Assembly: GCA_963702995.1 (NCBI GenBank)
Contig: OY969783.1
Location: 5,580,001 to 5,644,000, forward strand
Source of the DNA: MFD04580-c1 sp963702995
GTDB lineage: Bacteria; Planctomycetota; Phycisphaerae; Tepidisphaerales; Tepidisphaeraceae
Direction: 5' to 3'
Length of the DNA stretch: 64,000 nucleotides
Both the position numbers and the translations under genes were made by a program. Shown piece after piece: positions 37,602-47,718 of the stretch (position 1 is the stretch's first letter; each line of letters starts with the position of its first letter). The notes beneath the pieces were generated by a model, which was given only the letters and a program-made list of their open reading frames with translations, was not told the DNA's origin and searched no databases.

Positions 37602-38528
37602 ATGACAGCCGTCTTCCAATCCGCTCTTCGGGGCATTCTTCATCGCGCCCCTCTGATGAGCGGGCTTTCGCGGATCACGAAAGCCTCCGCGGGTTGGCTG
37701 AAGCCGCGGGTGGCCGAGGATGGGCACGTCGCGGAGACGGTGGCGGTCCTGCGGAGCGGGATGCGGATGCCGGTGGACCTCGGGGACTACAACGGCCGCA
37801 TGCTCTACCTGTTTGGCACGTGCGACCCGAAGATCGTATCGATCTGCCGGGCGCTGCTCCGCGAGGGGGATGTGTTCCTGGACATCGGCGCAAATTACGG
37901 GTCGGTGGGGCTCCTTTGCCGGGACGCCGTCGGCGGCACCGGAGAGGTGCATCTGTTCGAGCCGCAGCCCGACCTGTGCGCCCGGATCACCCGCTGTATC
38001 GCCGGCGACGCCGGCGCGGGGGCCAAGCCCGTCTTAGGCGTCACGTTGCACCCGGTAGGGCTGATGGATCGGGATGATTCGCTGACCCTGCACCGCAGCG
38101 CCGTGCACTCCGGCCGCTCGAGTTTCGTCGCGGCCACCGTCGGCACCACGACCGTCTCGGTGCCGGTGAAGGACGTGAAGACGTTCATCCCGTCCATCGT
38201 GAAGGATCGGCCGTTCGGCGTGAAGCTGGACGTCGAAGGGGCGGAGTCGCTCCTGATGCCGCACCTCCTGAAGCTTGCCGGACTGCGTTTCATTTTGTTC
38301 GAGTCGAACGTCGCCGACGAGCGTCCGAAGCTTTGGGAGCAGGTGACGGCGGGGGGCCTGCAGCTCCTCGGCGTGCCGCGGACGCTGGTGACGGCAAAGG
38401 TGACGACCCTTCGCCGGCCGGAGGACATGGGGGCTTATCACGATCTGCTCGCGGTTCGAGCCGCGCGTCCGATCGAGATCGGAAGAACCCTGGGGCTTTC
38501 GGCGCTGGCGCGGGCGATGTCCGAGTGA
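37602..38528 (+). CDS. FkbM-family SAM-dependent methyltransferase
   Basis: About 308 residues. The Rossmann core has motif I VFLDIGANYGSVGLL, the acidic VHLFEPQPDLCARI and the family signature FGVKLDVEGAESLLMPHL, with KLDVEGAE near residue 205. FkbM-type enzymes commonly O-methylate sugars in polysaccharide clusters, and this gene heads the second polysaccharide locus. The ATG at 37602 (MTAVFQSALRG) is preferred over an upstream in-frame start at 37398, whose leader looks non-coding. The roughly 300 bases upstream show nothing else. Confidence 0.85.
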   Translation: MTAVFQSALRGILHRAPLMSGLSRITKASAGWLKPRVAEDGHVAETVAVLRSGMRMPVDLGDYNGRMLYLFGTCDPKIVSICRALLREGDVFLDIGANYGSVGLLCRDAVGGTGEVHLFEPQPDLCARITRCIAGDAGAGAKPVLGVTLHPVGLMDRDDSLTLHRSAVHSGRSSFVAATVGTTTVSVPVKDVKTFIPSIVKDRPFGVKLDVEGAESLLMPHLLKLAGLRFILFESNVADERPKLWEQVTAGGLQLLGVPRTLVTAKVTTLRRPEDMGAYHDLLAVRAARPIEIGRTLGLSALARAMSE

Positions 38529-39221
38529 GTTGACGCACCCGGTTCCGCTCACGGCGGCGATCGTCTGTCTATCGCTGGATGAGCCCGGTCCGAACTCGGT
38601 GGTGCGTTTTTTGGATAAGTGGTCATAAGCCTTGAGTTAATCATTATTTGAGCTGCGATCGATCGTGTCGCAGTCGCGACCCCGAAGCGATTCCGCGACC
38701 CGCGTGGCCCCGCTTCGCCCTTTGCCGCTTCGTCGCTCACACGTCCGGCCACTTCACTTCGCCGCGGATTTCACTACACTTTGGGCGTCCTGTACCGGCT
38801 GCGCCGAAAAGCGGGGGAGTGTGCTGCCGCGGAAACGCGTTGCGCGAAAGTTTCGATTTGACGTCGATTGGGGTGAACCTCGATCGGAGTCGTGGCCTCC
38901 ATTTGCCGATAAGAGGTGGGAACTCGCCAGCCGCCCTGTGGGCGGCCTGTGGAACGTCGTTCCTGCGCCGCCGCCCGAGCCCCGTGTCATCGAGCGCATC
39001 CGTGCCCCGATCGCCCGGTGAAACGCCGAAACTGGCGCTGTCTCAAGGCGAAGGGGCGCCGGCCAAACCGGCGGGCGAGGTCGATTGTTTGACCGGGGCG
39101 TTTGATCTGGACGTCCGATCTAGGCGTCTTATTCGAGCGTTTGATTCGGGCGACGGTCACGCGGGCCGAGATCTTTGCGCGTGCCGGCACCGCCGTTTTG
39201 ATAACGGGATCGAAGGAGCTT
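38529..39221. other. Intergenic region
   Basis: About 690 bases between the FkbM gene and the ABC exporter genes. Open frames here lack motifs and ribosome sites. The promoter for the exporter operon probably lies here. Confidence 0.45.
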
Positions 39222-40118
39222 ATGTCCGCTTCAGTCTCACAACTTCCGTTCCCCGAGCTATCCGAAGCGTCCACCCGTGAGACGATCATTCAAGCCCGCA
39301 GGGGGTGGATCGCGGTGGACTGGGCGGAGATGTCCCGCCAGCGCGAGCTGCTCTTCTTCCTCATCTGGCGCGACATCAAGGTTCGCTACAAGCAGGCGGT
39401 GCTGGGGTTCCTGTGGGTCGTCCTGCAGCCGATCATCAACGTCATCGTCTTCTCCGCGATTTTCGGGGCGGGGCTGAACCTCGCGTCAAAGCTAGGCTCG
39501 CAACTGGGCAACGCGTACCCGGTCTTCGTTTTCTCGGGGCTCATCCCCTGGATGCTCTTCTCCCGATCGATCAACGAAGGGGGCATGTCGCTGGTGAACC
39601 AGCAGCACCTGCTGACCAAGATTTACTTCCCGCGGCTGTTCGTCCCCAGCGCCGCCGTCGGCAGCGCGATGTTCGACATGCTCGTCTCGCTCCCCGTCTT
39701 CGCCGCGATGATGTGGTATTACCACGTCACGCCGAACTGGGGCGTCCTGCTCCTGCCGCTGCTGATGGCGCTTTCGCTGATCCTCTCAATGGGGATGGCT
39801 TACCTGCTGTCGGCCCTGACCGTGACCTATCGCGACTTCCGCTTCCTGATCCAGTTCGTCGTCCAGATCCTGATGTGGGTCAGCTTCATCATGATCCCGG
39901 TCCCCGACGCCTGGAACCATAAGCCGATCTACCGGATCGCGTTTGGGCTGAACCCGATTTACGGCATCGTTAGTGCCTATCGCAAGGTGCTGATGGGCCT
40001 CGACCGCGGATGGGACCCGTGGAACCTGGTGAGCGCGACCGTCATCTCGCTGGCGGTCTTCACGCTTGGGCTGTTTTATTTCCGCCGCACCGAGCGGCGC
40101 TTCGCGGACATTGCTTGA
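39222..40118 (+). CDS. ABC-2 type polysaccharide export permease (Wzm-like)
   Basis: Inner-membrane permease of 298 residues with six hydrophobic helices, which forms the channel of an ABC polysaccharide exporter. Family signatures: RELLFFLIWRDIKVRYKQAVLG at the amphipathic N-terminal region, WVVLQPIINVIVFSAIFG, YPVFVFSGLIPWMLF, LLTKIYFPRLFVP and ALTVTYRDFRFL. The ATG at 39222 has GAAGGAG close upstream. The ATP-binding partner follows after 88 bases, so the two form an operon. Confidence 0.93.
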   Translation: MSASVSQLPFPELSEASTRETIIQARRGWIAVDWAEMSRQRELLFFLIWRDIKVRYKQAVLGFLWVVLQPIINVIVFSAIFGAGLNLASKLGSQLGNAYPVFVFSGLIPWMLFSRSINEGGMSLVNQQHLLTKIYFPRLFVPSAAVGSAMFDMLVSLPVFAAMMWYYHVTPNWGVLLLPLLMALSLILSMGMAYLLSALTVTYRDFRFLIQFVVQILMWVSFIMIPVPDAWNHKPIYRIAFGLNPIYGIVSAYRKVLMGLDRGWDPWNLVSATVISLAVFTLGLFYFRRTERRFADIA

Positions 40119-40206
40119 ACGGGCCGCCGGCCGCCATGGCCGGCTCCGCACGGAGCGACTGAACACCGGCCAAGGGCTACCGACCGCGATTACGGCGACA
40201 ATCTTT

Positions 40207-41544
<1,338 letters not shown>

Positions 41545-41605
41545 CTGGGAGGCGCGGCCGCCGCTCGAGCCGCCGTCGCGCCGGCACGCCTCTTTCGCAT
41601 CCTCC

Positions 41606-42898
41606 ATGAAGATCATTCACCTCAGCACCAGCGACTCGGCCGGCGGCGCGGCGCGGGCGGCTTACCGGTTGCATTGCGGGCTCCGCGGCCTGGGGCATGA
41701 ATCGAAGATGCTGGTGGGGAACTGGGCATCGTTTGACCCAACCGTCAAAAAGGTGCGGCCGTCACCCGGCCTGGGGCTCAAGGTCTTCCGGTATCGCCGC
41801 CGCCGCCAGACCCATCGCGACCTCGCGGGCTATACCCTCATGCCCGGGATCGATTTGTTCAGCGACGACCGGACCGAATACGGCGCCGACCCCGTTCGCG
41901 AGGTCGTGGCGGCCGGTGGGGCGGACGTCATCACCCTCCACTGGGTCGCCGGGTTCCTCGATTACACGGAGTTCTTTGCCGCCTACCCGAAGCAAACCCC
42001 GCTCGTCTGGCGCCTCGCCGACATGGCCGCCCTGACCGGCGGCTGCCACTACGACGGCGGCTGCGGCAAGTTCATCCATCGCTGCGGCGCCTGCCCCCAG
42101 CTGAATAGCAGTCAGGAAAACGATCTTTCCCGCCAGATCTGGCTCCGCAAGCGGGCGAGCCTCGACCTGATCGGCCCGAAAGGAATGCACCTCGTCGCGA
42201 CCAGCCAGTGGATCGCCGCCGAGGCCCGCCGCAGTTCGCTGCTTGCCCAGTACCCGGTGACGGTCATCCCCAACGGCTTGAACACGGACGACTTTGCCCC
42301 GCGCGACAAGGCGTTCGCCCGCGAGACGCTGGGCATCCCGCAGGGGGCGAACGTCGTCCTGTTCGTCGCCGATTCGGTGGATAACGTCCGCAAAGGCTTC
42401 AAGTACGTCGCCGAAGCGCTGCGCGGGATGGGTCCGGAGGAGAACATCTTCCTCCTCTCGCTCGGGGTCGGGCGGCCGGAGATCGGCGGGAGCGTGAAGG
42501 GGCTGCACCTGGGAACGATCAAGAACGACCGGCTCCTGTCGCTGATCTACTCGGCGGCCGACGTTTACGTGATCGCCAGCCTGCAGGAATCCTTCGGCCA
42601 GACGGTGAGCGAGTCGCTCGCCTGCGGAACGCCGGTCGTGGGGTTCGCATCGGGCGGGATCGTGGATATGGTCCGCCCCGGCATCACCGGGTATTTGGCC
42701 CCCACCGGCGATGCGGCCGCCCTTCGCGACGCCGTGCTGAAAGCCACCCGCGACGACGCCCCCACCCGACGCGGCATGGCCGAAAACTGCCGCCGCATCG
42801 CCCTCGCCGAATACTCCCTCGACGTCCAGGCGCGTCAGTACGCGAAGCTGTACGAGCAACTGATCGCGATCAGAGTGAATCCAATCCTCGATAGCTGA
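41606..42898 (+). CDS. Glycosyltransferase family 4
   Basis: GT-B glycosyltransferase of 430 residues. It opens with IIHLSTSDSAGGAARAAYRLH, the Gly-rich acceptor loop typical of this subfamily, then WHWV-like LHWVAGFLDY, the Cys-rich CHYDGGCGKFIHRCGACPQL (four Cys, possibly a metal site common in this subfamily), VVLFVADSVDNVRKGF, and the donor-site SLQESFGQTVSESLACGTPVVGF (EX7E). It starts about 60 bases after the Wzt-like gene and belongs to the same operon. Confidence 0.92.
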   Translation: MKIIHLSTSDSAGGAARAAYRLHCGLRGLGHESKMLVGNWASFDPTVKKVRPSPGLGLKVFRYRRRRQTHRDLAGYTLMPGIDLFSDDRTEYGADPVREVVAAGGADVITLHWVAGFLDYTEFFAAYPKQTPLVWRLADMAALTGGCHYDGGCGKFIHRCGACPQLNSSQENDLSRQIWLRKRASLDLIGPKGMHLVATSQWIAAEARRSSLLAQYPVTVIPNGLNTDDFAPRDKAFARETLGIPQGANVVLFVADSVDNVRKGFKYVAEALRGMGPEENIFLLSLGVGRPEIGGSVKGLHLGTIKNDRLLSLIYSAADVYVIASLQESFGQTVSESLACGTPVVGFASGGIVDMVRPGITGYLAPTGDAAALRDAVLKATRDDAPTRRGMAENCRRIALAEYSLDVQARQYAKLYEQLIAIRVNPILDS

Positions 42899-43046
42899 CA
42901 GACGTTGACGCGTGGTCAGCCGAGCCAGCGCATTTTTGACAAATCGCGGAAGGTGCCCTGGGACCGTATGGCGAACCGCTTTATTGCCGCACGGTGCGCG
43001 TTGGCGGTAAGATTCACGAAGATCGACGGGGGAGATGAGTCACCCG

Positions 43047-43808
43047 ATGACTAGGGAAATCACAATCCGAATGAGAGCTCGCGGTGACCATTTCACTGTG
43101 GGCATCTTGATTCGTGCGCGTAGAGCGAACGCTTGACGCGCTGCGCGGATACGCGGGCCATCATCGTGGGGAGCCGGTTGCGGACTGGCAAGTGCAATCG
43201 CTTAGCGCCAATGGCGAACTTCGTCTCACCGTAACTGGAGATGCGGCCGAAGCAGTAGTTCCCTCGTATATCCGCGGAATTCGTTCGCTTGAGACGGCTT
43301 CTTCCGCGCCCGCCGACTTCAGCGACGACGACCTCACGAACGCGGCAGACTGGTGGCTTTGCTCGAAAAGGACGTGGAATCGATCATCATTAGTGCTCCT
43401 GGAGAGGAGCCAGTCTCCCCCACGCAGCACGTAGCCGCGAACGTTGACGCTATCCTGCGCAAGAGGTATCGCTACTCCTACGGTACGATTGATGGCCGGC
43501 TCGAGGCCCTAAACGCCCCTGGCACCAATGCCTTCAATCTCTGCGACGTGCTGACGGATGAAAAGACGGTGTGTGAGTTTCCAGATTCGTTATACACGAT
43601 CGCCTGCGGGTCGCTTCGAAAACGCGTCGTGGTTACTGGCCGAATAAAATTCAGTCGCAGTGGCCATCCTGTTTCGATCATTGTCGAAACGTTTCGAGAG
43701 CGACCCGACCCGCTGTCACTCCCGCAGTTTCGGGCGGGAGAAGAAATTGACTTGACGGGCGGCACCGATTCGGCGGCCTATGTCAGGGGGATGAGGGATG
43801 CCGAATAG
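43047..43808 (+). CDS. Conserved hypothetical paired with PIN protein, antitoxin-like (frameshifted)
   Basis: Unknown-function protein of about 230-250 residues upstream of a PIN-domain gene. One frame (from about 43114) carries VERTLDALRGYAG and WQVQSLSANGELRLTV. After about 43348 the protein resumes one frame back with LVALLEKDVESIIISAPGEE, GTIDGRLEALN, VCEFPDSLYTIACGSLRKRVVVTGRIKF and the end DSAAYVRGMRDAE. The opening may be the ATG at 43047 (MTREITIRMRARGDHF), which needs another one-base change. The last codons overlap the PIN gene start. The arrangement suggests a toxin-antitoxin-like pair, but no DNA-binding motif is visible. About 150 bases upstream hold nothing else. Confidence 0.55.
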
Positions 43809-44301
43809 CGGTGCGATCTACTGGGATAGTTGTGTGTTCCTGGACCGGCTGAAGCGTCGAGCTGATCGCATTACCGTGTTGGAGGCCATTACTGACGCGG
43901 CGGCTTCCGGAGACTTCTTGATAGTCACCTCGTGCGTGACCCTGTCGGAGGTGATCAAGCTGCCTGACGCGGGCCTGACCCTTCCAGCGCAGGTCGCGAC
44001 GATCGAAGCATTCTTTGAGAACGAATGGATCAGCGTCCGCGTCGTGGACGAGGTCATTGCCAAGGCCGCGGCCGAGCTAAGGCGACTTCACGGCATCAGA
44101 ACGTGTGATGCCATCCATGTTGCGACCGCGGTTCGATACAACCTCTCAACGTTCCACACCTATGATGGCTTGAACGACGACGGGACGATCAAACCGCGGC
44201 CGGCTCTGCTCGCGTTTGATCAGCAGTTCGGCGTGAACTCGAAGATGCGGATTGTCATACCGTCGGATCCAAGGCCGGCCCAATTCCCGGTATCGCCTTA
44301 G
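43798..44301 (+). CDS. PIN-domain protein (VapC-like ribonuclease)
   Basis: A 167-residue PIN fold, the nuclease domain of VapC toxins. The acidic metal-binding residues are visible: Asp in IYWDSCVFLD (residue 9 or so), Glu in CVTLSEVIK, Asp in IRTCDAIHVATAV and a late Asp in LLAFDQQF. It overlaps the upstream gene (start at 43798, upstream stop at 43808), which implies coupled translation. It interrupts the second polysaccharide locus, so a separately acquired module is likely. Confidence 0.85.
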   Translation: MPNSGAIYWDSCVFLDRLKRRADRITVLEAITDAAASGDFLIVTSCVTLSEVIKLPDAGLTLPAQVATIEAFFENEWISVRVVDEVIAKAAAELRRLHGIRTCDAIHVATAVRYNLSTFHTYDGLNDDGTIKPRPALLAFDQQFGVNSKMRIVIPSDPRPAQFPVSP

Positions 44302-44791
44302 CACTACATCGCTATTTGGCCAACGGAGCACAAGAAGAACGCCGAAATCCGAAGCACGAAATCCGAAGGAATGAGAAATCGGAAAATAGAAACCGGATTC
44401 AATCGCGAGCATTGATTTCCGCTTTGCTTTTGTTTGGAGTTGCTTGAGATTTCGTGCTTCAAAAGACGCGATCGAAGACCCGCGGAGTGTCGCTCCTGCC
44501 ACGCGCAAAGCCATTTTGGCTGGCTGTCGATGTGCCGGATGGCCCGAATTTGCTGCCCGAGCCACCAAGGACAGTTGACGGAGCCATCTGCGCCCTCGCC
44601 CCATCCGGTTCGAGCCGCCAAAGGCGACTTATCTTCGTCAATCGCCGCCGATATCCGTGGTCCCGGTGCAGTCGGCGTTAGAATGGTCGATAAACAAGGT
44701 GTGAAGGAGCCCGCCGTTCGAGCAGCGGGCGTTCCTGTCATGGATCGGGTCGATCCGTGGTCGTATTCGGGCGTCAGGCGAAAGTGACACC
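44302..44791. other. Intergenic region with degenerate direct repeat
   Basis: About 490 bases. A short direct repeat, CGAAATCCGAAGCACGAAAT, with a second CGAAATCCGAAG overlapping it, lies near 44340-44370, and a partial inverse (GATTTCGTGCTTC) near 44448. No gene was recognised. Confidence 0.45.
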
Positions 44792-45670
44792 ATGGCGGGC
44801 AAGTTGCCCTCAATCTCGGTGGTGACCGTCTCCCTCAATCGGGAAGACTTCATCGAGCAGGCGATGCGGTCGGTGCTCGATCAGGAATATCCGTCGGTCG
44901 AGTACGTCGTAATCGATGGCGGCTCGACCGATCAGACGGTTGAGATCATCCGTAAGTACGAGAGCCGCCTGGCACATTGGGCCAGCGAGCCCGACAAGGG
45001 CATGTACGATGCCCTGAACAAGGGGTTCGCGAAGACGACCGGCGAGGTGATGGCCTGGTTGAACTCGGACGATATGTACCTCGCTTCGACGTTCCAGGTC
45101 GTCGGGGAGATCTTCGCGGCCCATCCGCGGGTGGAGTGGATCACCACGCTCTATCCGATGGTCTGGGACTCCGGCGGCCGCCTCACCAACTGCAAGCGGC
45201 TGGAGAATTTCAGCAAGGGAGCCTTCTTCCGAGGCGAATCCATGCGGGGCCATACGCTGACCACGACCAAGTGGATCCAGCAGGAATCGACCTTCTGGCG
45301 TCGCTCCTTGTGGGATCGCGCCGGCGGGACGCTCGACGCGTCCTTGAAGCTCGCCGGGGACTATGACCTGTGGGCCCGGTTCCACCGTCACGCGAACCTG
45401 TACGCCGTGACCGCGCCGCTCGGCGGGTTCCGAATCCACGGCGCCCAGTTCACTGGAAAGCAGTGGGACCGCTACATTGGTGAATGCCAGAAGGTGCTGG
45501 AGCGCGAGGGGGCGAACAGCGCTCGGCCGCGTGGCATCGCCGACCTTAAGCGACGCGCCAGCCGCTTCCTGCCGCGGAAGCTCCGCGGCAACCTGCGATC
45601 GCCGGACGACGTATCGCGCTTTATTGTCCACATGGGCGCCGCGGGGGGCTGGAAGCTGATCGAAAGCTGA
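44792..45670 (+). CDS. Glycosyltransferase family 2
   Basis: GT-A glycosyltransferase of 292 residues. Signatures: ISVVTVSLNREDFIEQAMRS, YVVIDGGSTDQTVEII, EPDKGMYDALNKGFAKTTGE, the metal-binding WLNSDD (about residue 90) and QQESTFWRRSLWDRAGG. The EPDKGMYDALNKG block is typical of colanic-acid/WcaE-like and related GT2 enzymes. First of a run of GT2 genes; the next starts about 80 bases downstream. Confidence 0.92.
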   Translation: MAGKLPSISVVTVSLNREDFIEQAMRSVLDQEYPSVEYVVIDGGSTDQTVEIIRKYESRLAHWASEPDKGMYDALNKGFAKTTGEVMAWLNSDDMYLASTFQVVGEIFAAHPRVEWITTLYPMVWDSGGRLTNCKRLENFSKGAFFRGESMRGHTLTTTKWIQQESTFWRRSLWDRAGGTLDASLKLAGDYDLWARFHRHANLYAVTAPLGGFRIHGAQFTGKQWDRYIGECQKVLEREGANSARPRGIADLKRRASRFLPRKLRGNLRSPDDVSRFIVHMGAAGGWKLIES

Positions 45671-45747
45671 GGCCCTGCCGGGGCCTTGGTCGAGCTTACC
45701 GGCCGTGGCCGGCGAGACGTCGAACGGATAAATGGAGTCGTAATCGC

Positions 45748-46626
45748 ATGGGACTGCCCCGCATCACCATTGTCACGCCGAGTTTCAACCAGGGGCGTTT
45801 CCTGGATCAGACGATCCGCTCCGTCCTGGATCAGGGGTACCCCAACCTGGAGTACATGGTCGTTGACGGCGGCAGCACGGACGACAGTGTTGAGGTCATC
45901 AAGCGGTACGCCGACCGAATCACCTGGTGGGTGAGCGAAAAAGACAAAGGGCAGAGCCACGCGCTGAACAAGGGCTTCGCTCGGGCCACCGGCGACATCT
46001 ACGGCTACATCAACAGCGACGATTTCCTCTACCCCGGCGCGCTGCGGTGCGTCGCCGACACCTGGAACCGTGGGGCCAGGTGGGTCGTGGGGTGGGTGCA
46101 GCTCCTGGAGGCCGAAGGGGGCGAGTGGCCGCAGCTTCCCGAGGCGACTGGATCTCCGTCGGACTGGTTCGTCTGCAACCCGATCCCGCAGCAGGCGTCG
46201 TTCTGGGCGGGCTCGTTCTGGAACGACATGGGCGGCTTCCGCGAAGAGTTTCGGTACTGCTTCGACTACGAGTACTGGATGCGGATCCGCTTCAAGGCCA
46301 AAGCGTCGCCGGTACTGGCGCGGCGCTGCCTGGGCTCCTATCGCTTCCACAAGACCTCCAAGACGGTGAGCGAGTGGGACGCGTTCGAGCCTGAGTTCGC
46401 CAGGATCCGCGCTGAATACCTCCCGATGATCCGCCCGGCCGAACGCCGCGCGGTGGTTCGGAAGCGGCGCCTGCGCGAATGGAATCGTCATCGGGTCCTG
46501 GGGTGGCAGGCGATCAAGCGATCGGACAAAGACGGCGCCGTCAAGCACGCCAGGGAATCGCTCCGGCACGCGTCGCTGGCGACAGAGTCCTGGCGGTTGA
46601 TGTACTGTGCGCTGCGCGGCCGATAG
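45748..46626 (+). CDS. Glycosyltransferase family 2 with C-terminal helical tail
   Basis: A 292-residue GT2 enzyme close in plan to its upstream neighbour: ITIVTPSFNQGRFLDQTIRS, YMVVDGGSTDDSVEVI, KDKGQSHALNKGFARATGD, YINSDDFLYPGAL, QQASFWAGSFWND. The last 50 residues (LGWQAIKRSDKDGAVKHARES, then ESWRLMYCALRGR) form a helical tail also seen in the next genes. The ATG at 45748 has ATGGAG about 14 bases upstream. It belongs to the second polysaccharide locus. Confidence 0.92.
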   Translation: MGLPRITIVTPSFNQGRFLDQTIRSVLDQGYPNLEYMVVDGGSTDDSVEVIKRYADRITWWVSEKDKGQSHALNKGFARATGDIYGYINSDDFLYPGALRCVADTWNRGARWVVGWVQLLEAEGGEWPQLPEATGSPSDWFVCNPIPQQASFWAGSFWNDMGGFREEFRYCFDYEYWMRIRFKAKASPVLARRCLGSYRFHKTSKTVSEWDAFEPEFARIRAEYLPMIRPAERRAVVRKRRLREWNRHRVLGWQAIKRSDKDGAVKHARESLRHASLATESWRLMYCALRGR

Positions 46627-46663
46627 AGGCTCGCCGCCGAACGCCATGGAGTGACGTCGTACC

Positions 46664-47716
46664 GTGTTCAAGCGAGAACCGACATCGCCGATGCTCGATA
46701 GCGCGTATCTGTCCCCTGGGACGGCCGGCCGCACGCTGCGCGCGGATCAGCGATGGGGCGGCCGCCAAGGCCGGGCTGCCGGCGAGCGCTGCCCCGCTCG
46801 TCTCCGTCGTCATGACGGTCTACAACACGCGGGCCTATGTGGCGGCCGCCGTCGAAAGCGTTCTGGCACAGACCTTCACCGACTTCGAACTCATCATCAT
46901 CGACGACGGCTCGACCGACGGATCGGGTGCCATCCTTCAGTTCTATGCGGCAAGCCATCCGCGCATCCGCCTGACACGGCGGCCGAACACCGGGATCGTC
47001 CGCGCGGCCAATGAAGGCATCGCGCAGGCACGCGGGGCTTACCTGGCCCGCATGGACTCCGACGACCTCTGCGTTCCCGAGCGGTTCGAGCGCCAGGTCG
47101 CATATCTTCAGGCCCATCCGGGCTGTTCTCTCCTGGGTTCCCGGGTCATGCAGATGGATCCGTATGGATCGCCGGTCGTGGCGAGCGGCCAAAAGCTCAC
47201 CCACGCCGAGATCGAGCAGGAGCTCCTCCAGGCGGGCGGCGGCTGGGCGGTCGTTCAGCCGTCGGCCATGATGCCGCTCGCCGCCGTCAAAGACGCTGGC
47301 GGCTATCGCGGCTCGATTAACATGAGCGAGGACCACGACCTGTTCCTCCGCCTGGCCGAGCGGGGCGAAGTGGCAAATCTCCCTGAACTTCTGCTGTGGT
47401 ATCGCCGACATTACAACAGCGTCACTCATACGCAGTACGAGCAGGCCTGGGGGGCGAAGGAGCGCCTGCTTCGAGAGGCGCACGAGCGCCGTGGGAAGGC
47501 GTTCCCGGTGGACTGGAAATACGAACCGTGGCGCCCGCCCGAGCGGACGGCGCAGTTGAGGGCCTGGGGATGGGCGGCTTTGAAAGCAGGCAACAGGCGC
47601 GTGGCACGACGGCACGCCTCGGCGGCCGTCCGAGCCGAGCCGGCATCGGCGGCGGCCTGGAAACTTCTGTGGTGTGCGATGCGCCCGGCAGCGGCGCCGA
47701 TCCGATTCGTCGGTGA
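46664..47716 (+). CDS. Glycosyltransferase family 2 with C-terminal helical tail (frame breaks at both ends)
   Basis: The GT2 core is in one continuous frame: PLVSVVMTVYNTRAYVAAAV, LIIIDDGSTDGSGAIL, NTGIVRAANEGIAQARG, ARMDSDDLCVPERF (metal site) and NMSEDHDLFLRLAERG. The tail WGWAALKAGNRRVARRHAS then AWKLLWCAMRP matches the neighbours' tail. No good start lies in the core frame. A GTG at 46664, spaced from a GGAG like the previous gene's start, lies in another frame; an ATG at 46753 is an alternative. At the 3' end the core frame runs into the next gene, and a one-base change near 47690 would give a stop at 47716. About 350 residues. Confidence 0.75.
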
Positions 47717-47718
47717 CC

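Noticed and set aside
38648..39280. 210-codon plus-strand frame before the Wzm-like gene
   Set aside because: It has no motif, and it overlaps the exporter start, which has its own GAAGGAG site.
45472..46734. 420-codon minus-strand frame
   Set aside because: It is antisense to two GT2 genes and has no domain signature.
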